A DNA stretch of 64,000 nucleotides from Marinobacter nanhaiticus D15-8W (lineage in GTDB: Bacteria > Pseudomonadota > Gammaproteobacteria > Pseudomonadales > Oleiphilaceae): NCBI RefSeq assembly GCF_036511935.1, contig NZ_AP028878.1, positions 3,782,001 to 3,846,000 on the forward strand. Reading direction: 5' to 3'. The position numbers were made by a program, and so were the translations under genes. Below, piece after piece: positions 26,397-35,478 of this stretch (its first letter is position 1; every line of letters starts with the position of its first letter). The notes beneath the pieces are model-generated. The model did no database searches, was not told the origin of the DNA, and worked only from the letters and a program-made list of their open reading frames with translations.

Positions 26397-26431
26397 AGCT
26401 GGATGCCCTTCTTTCTATTATCCAATGTCGA

Positions 26432-26457
26432 CGCCTGATCATCATGATGGTCAGGCG
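26432..26457. promoter_or_regulatory. 26-bp near-perfect palindrome after the aminotransferase gene
   Basis: Twenty-four of 26 positions are symmetric, and the two exceptions are T/G, so the RNA form can pair throughout (CGCCUGA ... UCAGGCG). It lies 36 bp after the aminotransferase stop and 21 bp before the CPXCG gene. No T run follows, so it is not a standard terminator; an operator or attenuating hairpin is possible. Confidence 0.4.
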
Positions 26458-26477
26458 CTCGCAACGATCTGACACCC

Positions 26478-26663
26478 ATGCTTGAACCCGCCCAAATCCA
26501 ATGCCCCTATTGCTGGGAGTCGCTGGACATTAGCGTCGATCCCTCCGTACGCCACCAGGACTACGTAGAAGACTGCCAAGTGTGCTGTCAGCCCATTCTG
26601 ATTCACGTGCAGTTCGAAGAAGATGGCGAGCTGATTGTCAGCGCGGAAGCGGAAAACGACTGA
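26478..26663 (+). CDS. CPXCG-motif cysteine-rich protein
   Basis: A 61-residue zinc-ribbon-like protein. Two cysteine pairs, CPYC at ~9-12 and CQVCCQP at ~33-39, flank a short acidic segment, and the tail is acidic (EEDGELIVSAEAEND). This matches the small CPXCG family found across gammaproteobacteria, of unknown function. It lies just downstream of the aminotransferase in the same direction and converges with the HAD phosphatase. Confidence 0.85.
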   Translation: MLEPAQIQCPYCWESLDISVDPSVRHQDYVEDCQVCCQPILIHVQFEEDGELIVSAEAEND

Positions 26664-26668
26664 TGTTT

Positions 26669-27271
26669 TCAGCGCCAGAGTTGCTGTAGTTCGTTGAAAT
26701 GCCTGATGACATAGTCCGCCTGCCCGACAAAACGGGCATTACGCTCGTTGCGATAGAGGCCGGCCGCCATGCCCGCCCGGCGTGCGGCGGTAAGGTCATC
26801 GACATAGTCGCCAACGTAGGTCATGCGATCCGGCGCGGTGCCCAGTTGCTCGGCAATGAGCGCCAGGCCCCCAGGGTCCGGCTTCGGAGGCGCATCGTCC
26901 CGGGTCAGGATCAGCTCGATCCCGAGGCCAAGAGCCGCGTCCGTAGCCGCCACTGCCTCGCGGCTGTTGCGGGTGAGGATCGCAACAGGCACATCAAACG
27001 CCTTTAAATGCAGCAGTAGCTCCTGCGCTCCCGGCATCCATGTCGCTCGCCTGGCCCCGGCCATTTCGAAACGATGTATAACCGCATGGGCATGCGCTAC
27101 CGCGGCGGGATCGGACAGGGTCGCAATGTGCTCCAACAACCCAATACCCTGGGGGAAACCGAGCTCCTCGCGAATGGCGAAGAAATCCAGACCGGAATCC
27201 ACCAGGGTTCCATCGAGGTCGAAGGCGATGGCGCCGAATGGCCCCGTTAGCCCACCTGTATTCATTTCCAT
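26669..27271 (-). CDS. HAD-family phosphatase (phosphoglycolate phosphatase-like)
   Basis: A 200-residue haloacid dehalogenase-fold hydrolase. Motif I is FDLDGTLVDSG, motif II ILTRNS, motif III lysine in DDAPPKPDPG and motif IV YVGDYVDDL. The cap is a small helical one, as in Gph and PgmB-like enzymes. The exact start is uncertain: ATG 27271 with AGGG upstream gives a compact protein, and another ATG follows six bases later. Substrate unknown; phosphoglycolate is only a family guess. Confidence 0.85.
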   Translation of the reverse strand: MEMNTGGLTGPFGAIAFDLDGTLVDSGLDFFAIREELGFPQGIGLLEHIATLSDPAAVAHAHAVIHRFEMAGARRATWMPGAQELLLHLKAFDVPVAILTRNSREAVAATDAALGLGIELILTRDDAPPKPDPGGLALIAEQLGTAPDRMTYVGDYVDDLTAARRAGMAAGLYRNERNARFVGQADYVIRHFNELQQLWR

Positions 27272-27431
27272 GCGTTGCCCTTGATCAACTGTAACTTGGT
27301 GTCGCTTTTCCGAGCCCGTACCATTAGGCACCAAAACCTATACCTGCCCGAAGCGCCGCAAAGCACGCTTCTGCTATACGCCCGACCACCATACCCGGGC
27401 TAATCCCGATGCCGATATGGAGTATCCTTAC

Positions 27432-28007
27432 ATGCCGCAGTTCCCGCTGCTCCGTCACATTCGTTTGCTGGGCGCGCTGGCTCTCATGCTGGTTATGACC
27501 GGTTGCGCTTCTTTGTCGCCCTACTCGATCAGCGAAAACACCCTCGAAGGTTACCTGCAAAATGCCGTGGCGGACTTCGACCGGCAACAGCTCCAGGCAG
27601 GCTCACCGCTGAGCGTATCACTGAGCCATGCCGATATCACACTGGGTCCGGATGGCCGCGAAGTTGCCGTGCTCGAAATCGAAGGCCAGGTATCCGTCAA
27701 CGCGTTCTTGGCCCGCCTGCCGGTAGACTTGGCGTTAAAAGTCGAAGGCGCTCCCGTCTATGACCGCGAGCAGAAAGCCGTTTTCATCCGCCGCCTCCAG
27801 TTACTCGACAGCCGCGTCGAGTCGTCAATGTTCAAGGGGGACCTGAAACCGGTGACCGACAATGTCATGCGCATGGTTGCCCAATGGCTGGAAACCGTAC
27901 CCGTCTATAGACTTGACGAGGAAAGCCTTGGACAGCGATTGCTGGGCATGGCACCGGTCGGCGTCAAGGTGGTTCCGGGCAAACTGATCCTGGTACCGGC
28001 CGAATAA
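27432..28007 (+). CDS. DUF1439 lipoprotein
   Basis: A 191-residue lipoprotein (start 27432, GGAG nine bases upstream). The signal ends in the lipobox VMTGC at residue ~24. The rest is a beta-rich domain with the SENTLEGYLQ opening and DLALKVEGAPVYDREQKAVF stretch of the DUF1439 family (YceB-like), related in fold to tubular lipid-binding domains. A role in the envelope as a lipid-binding lipoprotein is inferred from fold only. The TauE/SafE gene starts two bases after its stop. Confidence 0.85.
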   Translation: MPQFPLLRHIRLLGALALMLVMTGCASLSPYSISENTLEGYLQNAVADFDRQQLQAGSPLSVSLSHADITLGPDGREVAVLEIEGQVSVNAFLARLPVDLALKVEGAPVYDREQKAVFIRRLQLLDSRVESSMFKGDLKPVTDNVMRMVAQWLETVPVYRLDEESLGQRLLGMAPVGVKVVPGKLILVPAE

Positions 28008-28009
28008 TC

Positions 28010-28741
28010 GTGGACGAACTGACACTCCTCGACTTCATACTCGCCAATCTTTTCCTGCTTGCGGGTTGCTGCCTTCAGGGCATCGCCGGCTATGGCATTG
28101 GTACCCTCTCCGCACCGCTGCTATTCCTGATCAGCCCGCTGTTCGTTCCTGGCCCCCTCGTGGTGAACGCCGTCGTCCTCACCGTGTTGCTGCTGTTGCG
28201 AAACCGGGCAAGTATCCGTTTCCGTGAAGTGCGCTTTGCCATCGGCGGCAGCATCGTTGGAACGGTATTGGCCGGGCTGACCCTGGCCTACATAACCGGC
28301 CGGGCTTTTGACCTGGTGTTTGGCGGGCTGATCCTGTTTGGTGTCCTGCTCAGTGTTGCCGGCCTCAAGCCACAGCTCAACACACGCAACAGCGTGATTG
28401 CGGGAGCGGCCAGCGGGTATATGGGCACCACGGTCGCAGTCGGCGGCCCCCCCGTCGCCATGATCTACCAGAACGAAAAAGGCCCGCTCGTGCGGGCCAA
28501 TATGTCGGCATTCTTCCTGTTTTCCAGCTGCGCCAGCATCGTTGCGCTGATCCCGGCAGGTCGGCTCGGGCTGATCGAGCTCAAGCTATTTGCCTATACC
28601 CTGCCGGGGGTCGTGGCCGGCTTCCTGCTGTCGGGACTACTGGTTCAGCGCCTCCCCTTTGCGGCCATGCGGCCGCTGATCCTGGGCATCGCGAGCATCG
28701 CCGGTATCGGCGCGCTGATACGCGGCCTTACCGGCGGCTGA
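28010..28741 (+). CDS. TauE/SafE family permease
   Basis: A 243-residue membrane protein with seven or eight helices in two homologous halves, each opening with a glycine-rich helix (GCCLQGIAGYGIGTLSAPLL in the first; AGAASGYMGTTVAVGGPP in the second). These two motifs define the TauE/SafE (DUF81) anion exporters; substrates include sulfite, sulfoacetate and similar anions. It starts with GTG two bases after the DUF1439 stop, so it is translationally coupled. Its stop codon abuts that of the converging desaturase. Substrate unknown. Confidence 0.88.
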   Translation: MDELTLLDFILANLFLLAGCCLQGIAGYGIGTLSAPLLFLISPLFVPGPLVVNAVVLTVLLLLRNRASIRFREVRFAIGGSIVGTVLAGLTLAYITGRAFDLVFGGLILFGVLLSVAGLKPQLNTRNSVIAGAASGYMGTTVAVGGPPVAMIYQNEKGPLVRANMSAFFLFSSCASIVALIPAGRLGLIELKLFAYTLPGVVAGFLLSGLLVQRLPFAAMRPLILGIASIAGIGALIRGLTGG

Positions 28742-29845
28742 TCACGCGCCTTTGGCCGCCTTGTAAGTCGCAGCGCTCATCTCGACCTGCAGCGGTAGCA
28801 GATCGAACGTGCGTTCCGGCTTGTTCGGATCAACCAGCTCAGTCGGCGTCTTGTAAACCCGCGGCGTGGAATACAACAGCTTGATGGCTTGCCAGTGGGT
28901 CGGCGCCACGTAACGCTCCGGATAGTGCGTTTCCAGCCATTCGCGCAGACGCGGCGCCTTGTTCGATGGCATCTTCGGGAAGAAGTGATGCTCGATATGG
29001 TGGCTGAAGCGGAAGTGCAACCGATCAAGGACGGGCAGCGTACGCAGGCTCATGGAGTTGTCCAACGGATTGTTGGTCTCCGTCTGCGGGCGCAGGAAAT
29101 GATTGGTGAGAATGTAACCCTGCCCCAAAACATTCGCCATCATGAACGGAATCACCACCGTGAAGATCGCCAACGGCCCCGAGATCACCGCCAGGGTCAG
29201 CCAACCGGCCACGCACAGCATGGACTGAATGATTGCCTTGCGGCGGTTGAAGCCGCGGAACTGCTTGCGTCGTTTGGCCTGTTTCCATAATACGATCTGG
29301 GCATGCATAGTGAAGGAATAGGTCAGGAACAGCAGGCTATACCAGGTGCCTGACCCCGGCGCCAGCTTGGGGAACTTCTTCTGCTTCGGATCGGCCTTGT
29401 AACGGCGCAGGGTGCCGAAGCTGTCCGGATCGGTGTCGCCCATGTTGGTGTGGGCGTGGTGGATGGAATTGTGCCACTTGCGCCAAAACTCCGGCGGCGC
29501 AACCATCGGACCGAAACCCAGCCAGCCAAAGAAATTCTGCCATCCCCGACTCATACCCATGGCACCGTGTAGCACCTCATGCGCCAGCAGGGCCTGGGAA
29601 CCGATGGTATGACCCACGACGAGTCCCAATACCAGGTTGGCATACCACGGAAGTCCAGCCATCAGTATGGTCGCAATCCCACCCCAGATTACCAACTGCA
29701 ACGGTAGGAACCAGATGATGCGCCAGGTCTGCGTCTTGAAGGTATCCGCTGGCAGATCCTTTCGCATCTGATCGCGCAGCGCACGCTCGTCCTGCTTGCC
29801 AAAGCTGGCGGAACGGATAGATTCGGGTTTTACGGCCGCATTCAC
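28742..29845 (-). CDS. Membrane fatty acid desaturase
   Basis: A 367-residue di-iron membrane desaturase. The three histidine clusters are present: HEVLH (~89), HNSIHHAHTN (~125) and HIEHHFFP (~285), with four transmembrane helices in two hairpins. It probably places a double bond in phospholipid acyl chains. Start is GTG with AGGAG seven bases before it. Upstream is a -35/-10 pair and a FabR/DesT-like palindrome over the start point, which suggests control by membrane acyl composition. No electron-transfer partner gene is nearby. Confidence 0.92.
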   Translation of the reverse strand: MNAAVKPESIRSASFGKQDERALRDQMRKDLPADTFKTQTWRIIWFLPLQLVIWGGIATILMAGLPWYANLVLGLVVGHTIGSQALLAHEVLHGAMGMSRGWQNFFGWLGFGPMVAPPEFWRKWHNSIHHAHTNMGDTDPDSFGTLRRYKADPKQKKFPKLAPGSGTWYSLLFLTYSFTMHAQIVLWKQAKRRKQFRGFNRRKAIIQSMLCVAGWLTLAVISGPLAIFTVVIPFMMANVLGQGYILTNHFLRPQTETNNPLDNSMSLRTLPVLDRLHFRFSHHIEHHFFPKMPSNKAPRLREWLETHYPERYVAPTHWQAIKLLYSTPRVYKTPTELVDPNKPERTFDLLPLQVEMSAATYKAAKGA

Positions 29846-29861
29846 GGGGTCTCTCCTGCAT

Positions 29862-29885
29862 TTCAGCGTACAATTGTTAGCTGAA
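29862..29885 (-). promoter_or_regulatory. Candidate FabR/DesT-like operator of the desaturase gene
   Basis: A 24-bp site is palindromic at 20 of 24 positions: TTCAGC, GT, ACAATTGT, TA, GCTGAA. Its core on the + strand, AGCGTACAATTGTTAGCT, closely resembles the FabR operator of enterobacterial fabA/fabB as I recall it. It covers the predicted -10 edge and transcription start of the desaturase promoter, as expected of a TetR-type repressor. No such repressor gene is in the window. Confidence 0.6.
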
Positions 29886-29912
29886 TTTACAGAAGAGCCA
29901 GTGACAGTTCAA
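29884..29912 (-). promoter_or_regulatory. Candidate sigma-70 promoter of the desaturase gene
   Basis: On the minus strand, TTGAAC (29907-29912) and TAAATT (29884-29889) are separated by exactly 17 bp, about 40-65 bp upstream of the GTG start. The -10 end overlaps the palindrome at 29862-29885. Confidence 0.45.
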
Positions 29913-30149
29913 TGGCCATTAGATAAATTTTCCATGACAGAGGCATGAAGCCAGACCTAGAGCGCGTTACAGGTGGAGACATAATTATGAGATAGACACC
30001 TGAACAGCGTACGCGTGTACCGAAATAGGCCTGGACTGGAAAGCGATGGCTTAGAGGTGAGAGGTGATCGCTGGGGATGGGCAAGACGCATCTCGCAGGT
30101 CAGGTGAACCCGACCTGCATGACTCGAGGTTGAGGAATGAGCTTAGCAA
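29913..30149. other. Rest of the 373-bp intergenic region
   Basis: Between the desaturase promoter and the terminator of the response regulator I see no credible gene, repeat or RNA structure. The short frames here have no ribosome site or family resemblance. Confidence 0.5.
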
Positions 30150-30185
30150 ACCAACAAACGAAAACGCCGCCCGGGCAGGCGGCGT
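30150..30185 (-). terminator. Intrinsic terminator after the response regulator gene
   Basis: On the minus strand, the stem ACGCCGCC / GGCGGCGT (30178-30185 with 30164-30171, six-base loop) is followed by TTTCGTTTG. It begins 34 bases after the regulator stop codon. Confidence 0.8.
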
Positions 30186-30218
30186 CAAAGCTATGGAATT
30201 TGCGCTAGGGGGCGCTAA

Positions 30219-30884
30219 TCAACTACCCGACAACGAGGTATCGGACGGATCGATCTCCATCTGCTGGATCGCAATTACCGCCTGGGTCCTGTTACGCACA
30301 CCCAGCTTCCGAAACACCGCGGTGATATGGGCCTTGACCGTGGCCTCGGACACATCCAGATCGTAGGCAATCTGCTTATTGAGCAGACCTTCCGCCAGCA
30401 TACCCAAAACACGGAACTGCTGCGGCGTCAGCGAGGCCAGCTTGTCGGAAAAATCGGTGACATCTGCTTGCATACGATCCAACTTCTCGGCCACACCCGC
30501 CGGCAACCAGACCTCGCCATTGAGCACTTCACGGATGGCTTCGGTGATTTCGGGCAGCGGCGCAGATTTGGGGATGAAGCCGGAAGCACCGTAATCGATG
30601 GAGCGGCGCATCACCTGCAACTCCTCGGAACCCGAAACCACCACCACAGGCAGCCCGGGGTATTGCCCACGCATGAACACCAGTCCGGAGAAACCATGCG
30701 CCCCGGGCATATTCAGGTCCAGCAGCACCAAGTCTGCGTCCGGATGCTCTTCCACGGCAGCCTGGAGTGTCTTGATACTGTCGACTTCCACCATCTCGGC
30801 ATCGGGCACTGCCTCGGATACTGCCTGGCGCAGGGCCGCCCGGAACAACGGGTGATCATCGGCAATGATAATTTGCTGAACCAT
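30219..30884 (-). CDS. erdR: LuxR-type response regulator, ErdR-like
   Basis: A 221-residue NarL/FixJ-type regulator: receiver (1-120) with phosphoacceptor Asp56 in LVLLDLNMPG and the acidic DD pair at 9-10, then a LuxR helix-turn-helix (LTPQQFRVLGMLAEG ... NKQIAYDLDVSEATVKAH). The sequence and its place next to acs match ErdR/AgmR-type regulators of Pseudomonas and CrbR of Vibrio, which activate acs and ethanol or acetate use. It is downstream of acs in the same direction but separated from it by a terminator-like hairpin. No histidine kinase adjoins it. Confidence 0.85.
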   Translation of the reverse strand: MVQQIIIADDHPLFRAALRQAVSEAVPDAEMVEVDSIKTLQAAVEEHPDADLVLLDLNMPGAHGFSGLVFMRGQYPGLPVVVVSGSEELQVMRRSIDYGASGFIPKSAPLPEITEAIREVLNGEVWLPAGVAEKLDRMQADVTDFSDKLASLTPQQFRVLGMLAEGLLNKQIAYDLDVSEATVKAHITAVFRKLGVRNRTQAVIAIQQMEIDPSDTSLSGS

Positions 30885-30998
30885 CGGAAAGTCTGTCTCC
30901 TTCGTGATACCGAAAAGAGCGTTAGAGCCCCTTCCTTCTTATTCTGAATCGCGCCTGGCAGGTCACGATTCGATGTATGACATAAATGATAGCACGCA

Positions 30999-31043
30999 CA
31001 ATACAAAAGCCAGCGAACCGCGCAAGCGCGATTCGCTGGCTTT
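30999..31043 (-). terminator. Terminator-like hairpin between acs and the regulator gene
   Basis: A 12-bp perfect stem AAAGCCAGCGAA / TTCGCTGGCTTT (31032-31043 with 31006-31017) with an inner CGCG stem; on the minus strand it is followed by TTTTGTATTG. It lies 70 bases after the acs stop, so most transcripts of acs should end here and the regulator needs its own promoter or readthrough. The stem also fits termination in the other direction. Confidence 0.75.
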
Positions 31044-31112
31044 CGGACGTTCGTTTTCAGGCGAACGCTATGTCATGCCGGCCCCGGTGGAGCCCGGCCT
31101 TTTCCGATGCGC

Positions 31113-33068
<1,956 letters not shown>

Positions 33069-33501
33069 CGTGCTCCCCTTCATTTGTGGATCAGCTTTTC
33101 GTTTGTCGTTATTGGAATCTCTGGAACCGCTGAAACGCCTGTGCGAGGCACTCATCAGGCGGCTATGCCAGCCTGGGGTCCGGGCCTACCCTGACGTGCG
33201 TGCTTTTTCTTCTAAGGACAGACCACTATATTTAGTCCGATAGTTCACCACGGCACAACAGGCCGGTTGAATTAGACTAACGTCCTATTATTGCGAAACT
33301 TTATGCCCCTCGGGAGTGATTCCGGCGTGACTCCGTTATGGGCCAGCAAGACTCCTGGAAGACTTGATATCACTGTATCAGCATAACGGTTCGGGATGCA
33401 GACCCAAACCTGGACACTGGCCGAAGCCCGCTGTAACGGAGGGGGAAGACACTGGTAGGAGAAAGCCCCAGGTCGCGCGGACCCGGGGTGTATCAGAAGA
33501 C
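33069..33501. other. Intergenic region upstream of acs
   Basis: A 433-bp spacer between the divergent side of acs and the end of the fatty acyl-CoA reductase gene. The AT-rich part at 33220-33300 probably holds the acs promoter and activator sites. It contains the palindromes TTAGACTAA (about 33272) and ACTAT/ATAGT (33225-33244), which could be parts of an ErdR-type site. No gene seen. Confidence 0.4.
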
Positions 33502-35028
33502 TCAGGCCGCTTTGCGTTCCTTGCGGGTCTTGAGTCGGTAGAGTTTACGCTCGCTGAGCGCATACTTATTAAGACCGGCCATGTGAATCTTGCGCAGGTA
33601 GGTCGGCCAGTCCACCCGACGGGCATCCACCGGGAACAGCGCCTGGTCATGCTCGCCCATGCGCTGGGACAATTCCAAAAGTCGGTCGTTATGGAAGATA
33701 TAATCCGGCGCGGTATAGAAACCGAAGATGGTCGCCAGCGATAGGGTGGTATCGATGTTGCGCAGGGAACGCATTTCCCGCTCGCTCCCGATCAGCTTCA
33801 TCGCCTGATTCATGACCTGCAGCGGCATCCGCGCACCGGTGATCACGGCACCGAACAGGCGGCGGTTGACGGCGATAAACGGTTTGCGCGGGCGGCGATA
33901 GAACAGGCGGTCATACGATGCGTAATTTTCCTTCGCCTCCACCATCAGATGGTCGATGAACTCGCCCAGCGTAATCGGGTTGCCGGAGCCACTGCAGCAC
34001 TGATAGATCCGGTGCTGGATCGGCTCGACCAGCGCTTCCGCCATGGAAAGGATAATACTGTTGGCGACCAGGTCGGCAGGAATAACGTCGATAATGCCAT
34101 TACGCTTGCCCGGGAACAGGGCAACCTTCTCGCGAGCGTATGCCAGGATAATAGCGTCTGCCACCTTGACGCCTTCGATCCAGCCCGGCGCTGGCTCTTC
34201 CAGCGCACTCTCGATAATCGACGGGCGCAGGATGGTCAATGGCGACCCCTGGAGCCCCCTGCCCAATAGTTGTTCGCCCATCCACTTGGTGAAGGTGTAG
34301 GTGTCGCTCCAGCCGTAACGGTTGGCCTCGCGGATGCCCAATTCAACCAGCTTCTTCTCCAGTACCTGGCCGGAATAACGGGACTTCACATCCGCAATCT
34401 TGTCCTGGAGGAGGTGGATCAGCTCTTCCACCTCGTACAGACCGTCGTCACCGCGTGCGATATTCCCCTTGGCCGGCCGCACGACATCCTCATGCGCCTG
34501 ACCGGCATTCATACCGTTGACATAGCAGGTGGAGACCTGGATGACGGGAATCTGTCCACCCGTTTTCGACAGGTCAACGATATTGCGCAGACACAGGGCG
34601 TTGATCTCCAGTGCCTTGTCCAACTCCTCACGGAAGTTGACGCTCGCCGCAGAGTTGATCACAACATCGAGGCGGTCCGCCAACTGCTCGAAACGGGATT
34701 CGGTCAGACCAAAATGTGGCGCCGTAACCTCGCCGGTAACGCAGTGCACCTTTTGCTCGATGAAGGCGTCGAACCCGTCCGGATCATCAAGCTTCAGGCG
34801 TTCGAACACAGAGGAACAGGCAATCTCGTTAAGGAACCGGTCGTGCGCGTTGGGATGGCGGCGATTGCCACGAATCAGCAGGTGAATACCACCAATGTCC
34901 GGCACGGCCCGGACCAGCTTCTCAAGCACCACCTTGCCCAGAAAACCGGTGGTGCCGGTAATCAGAACGTGCTTCCCTTTCAGCGCCTTCAGAACATTCG
35001 AACTGGGCTGTTCGACGGTGTGTGGCAT
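33502..35028 (-). CDS. Fatty acyl-CoA reductase (alcohol-forming), Marinobacter type
   Basis: A 508-residue NADPH-dependent reductase that takes long-chain acyl-CoA (or acyl-ACP) to fatty alcohol in two steps. The N-terminal extended-SDR Rossmann domain opens with LITGTTGFLGKVVLEKL and has NSAASVNF, VIQVSTCYVNG and the catalytic YTFTKWMGE (Tyr, Lys). The C-terminal ~140 residues form the sterile/FAR_C domain (DTTLSLATIFGFYTAPDYIF). From memory it resembles the characterised ~513-residue Marinobacter reductase over its whole length; the other Marinobacter type, ~660 residues, carries an extra N-terminal domain that is absent here. AAGGAG precedes the ATG. No wax ester synthase lies in the window. 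Confidence 0.95.
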   Translation of the reverse strand: MPHTVEQPSSNVLKALKGKHVLITGTTGFLGKVVLEKLVRAVPDIGGIHLLIRGNRRHPNAHDRFLNEIACSSVFERLKLDDPDGFDAFIEQKVHCVTGEVTAPHFGLTESRFEQLADRLDVVINSAASVNFREELDKALEINALCLRNIVDLSKTGGQIPVIQVSTCYVNGMNAGQAHEDVVRPAKGNIARGDDGLYEVEELIHLLQDKIADVKSRYSGQVLEKKLVELGIREANRYGWSDTYTFTKWMGEQLLGRGLQGSPLTILRPSIIESALEEPAPGWIEGVKVADAIILAYAREKVALFPGKRNGIIDVIPADLVANSIILSMAEALVEPIQHRIYQCCSGSGNPITLGEFIDHLMVEAKENYASYDRLFYRRPRKPFIAVNRRLFGAVITGARMPLQVMNQAMKLIGSEREMRSLRNIDTTLSLATIFGFYTAPDYIFHNDRLLELSQRMGEHDQALFPVDARRVDWPTYLRKIHMAGLNKYALSERKLYRLKTRKERKAA

Positions 35029-35478
35029 GGCGGAACTCCTTCTCGAAAAAAATGGTATTAGGCAGAAAAACAGTCCTGTTTTCCCGTTAAGAATAAGTCA
35101 GAGAATGCATCAACCACGCCAATTACCGGTGTGTTGGCATGGCGAAAACTGCCTGGATTTTGTAAGTCGCTGAATTCGCGCGAAGGATTATCAGGCAACA
35201 GCACCAGATGCTCGGGCACGGCCGTAAAAACGTAACGACTGCCAATGACCTCGGGGGCCATTTTACGGTGCACGCCGTGACAAATAGGTGACCTGAAGCA
35301 AGAAAATGATTCAGGACTGCATCAAATCCCCAGAATGTGACGCGGTGAGAGCCAGAGCCTCTCCACCCGACGACAAGCGCCCTTGTGGCGTCGCCTATCA
35401 CCACAAATGTCGAGCACCATTATGGGATTCGAAAACCATTATGAAAGAAAGATGACGAGGAAAATACGTCAGTAAACT
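35029..35478. other. Intergenic region upstream of the fatty acyl-CoA reductase gene
   Basis: A 450-bp spacer of lower GC than the genes around it. Apart from the palindrome at 35067-35082 I see no gene or repeat. A weak TTGATG-17-TTAACG pair on the minus strand (about 35085-35113) could be the reductase promoter. Confidence 0.4.
35067..35082. promoter_or_regulatory. Candidate operator upstream of fatty acyl-CoA reductase
   Basis: A perfect inverted repeat AAAACAG-TC-CTGTTTT ends 39 bases before the reductase start codon, just downstream of a weak promoter-like pair. Its position suits a repressor site. PsrA-type fatty acid sensors bind AAAC/GTTT palindromes, but the spacing here is wider than I remember for them. 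Confidence 0.4.
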
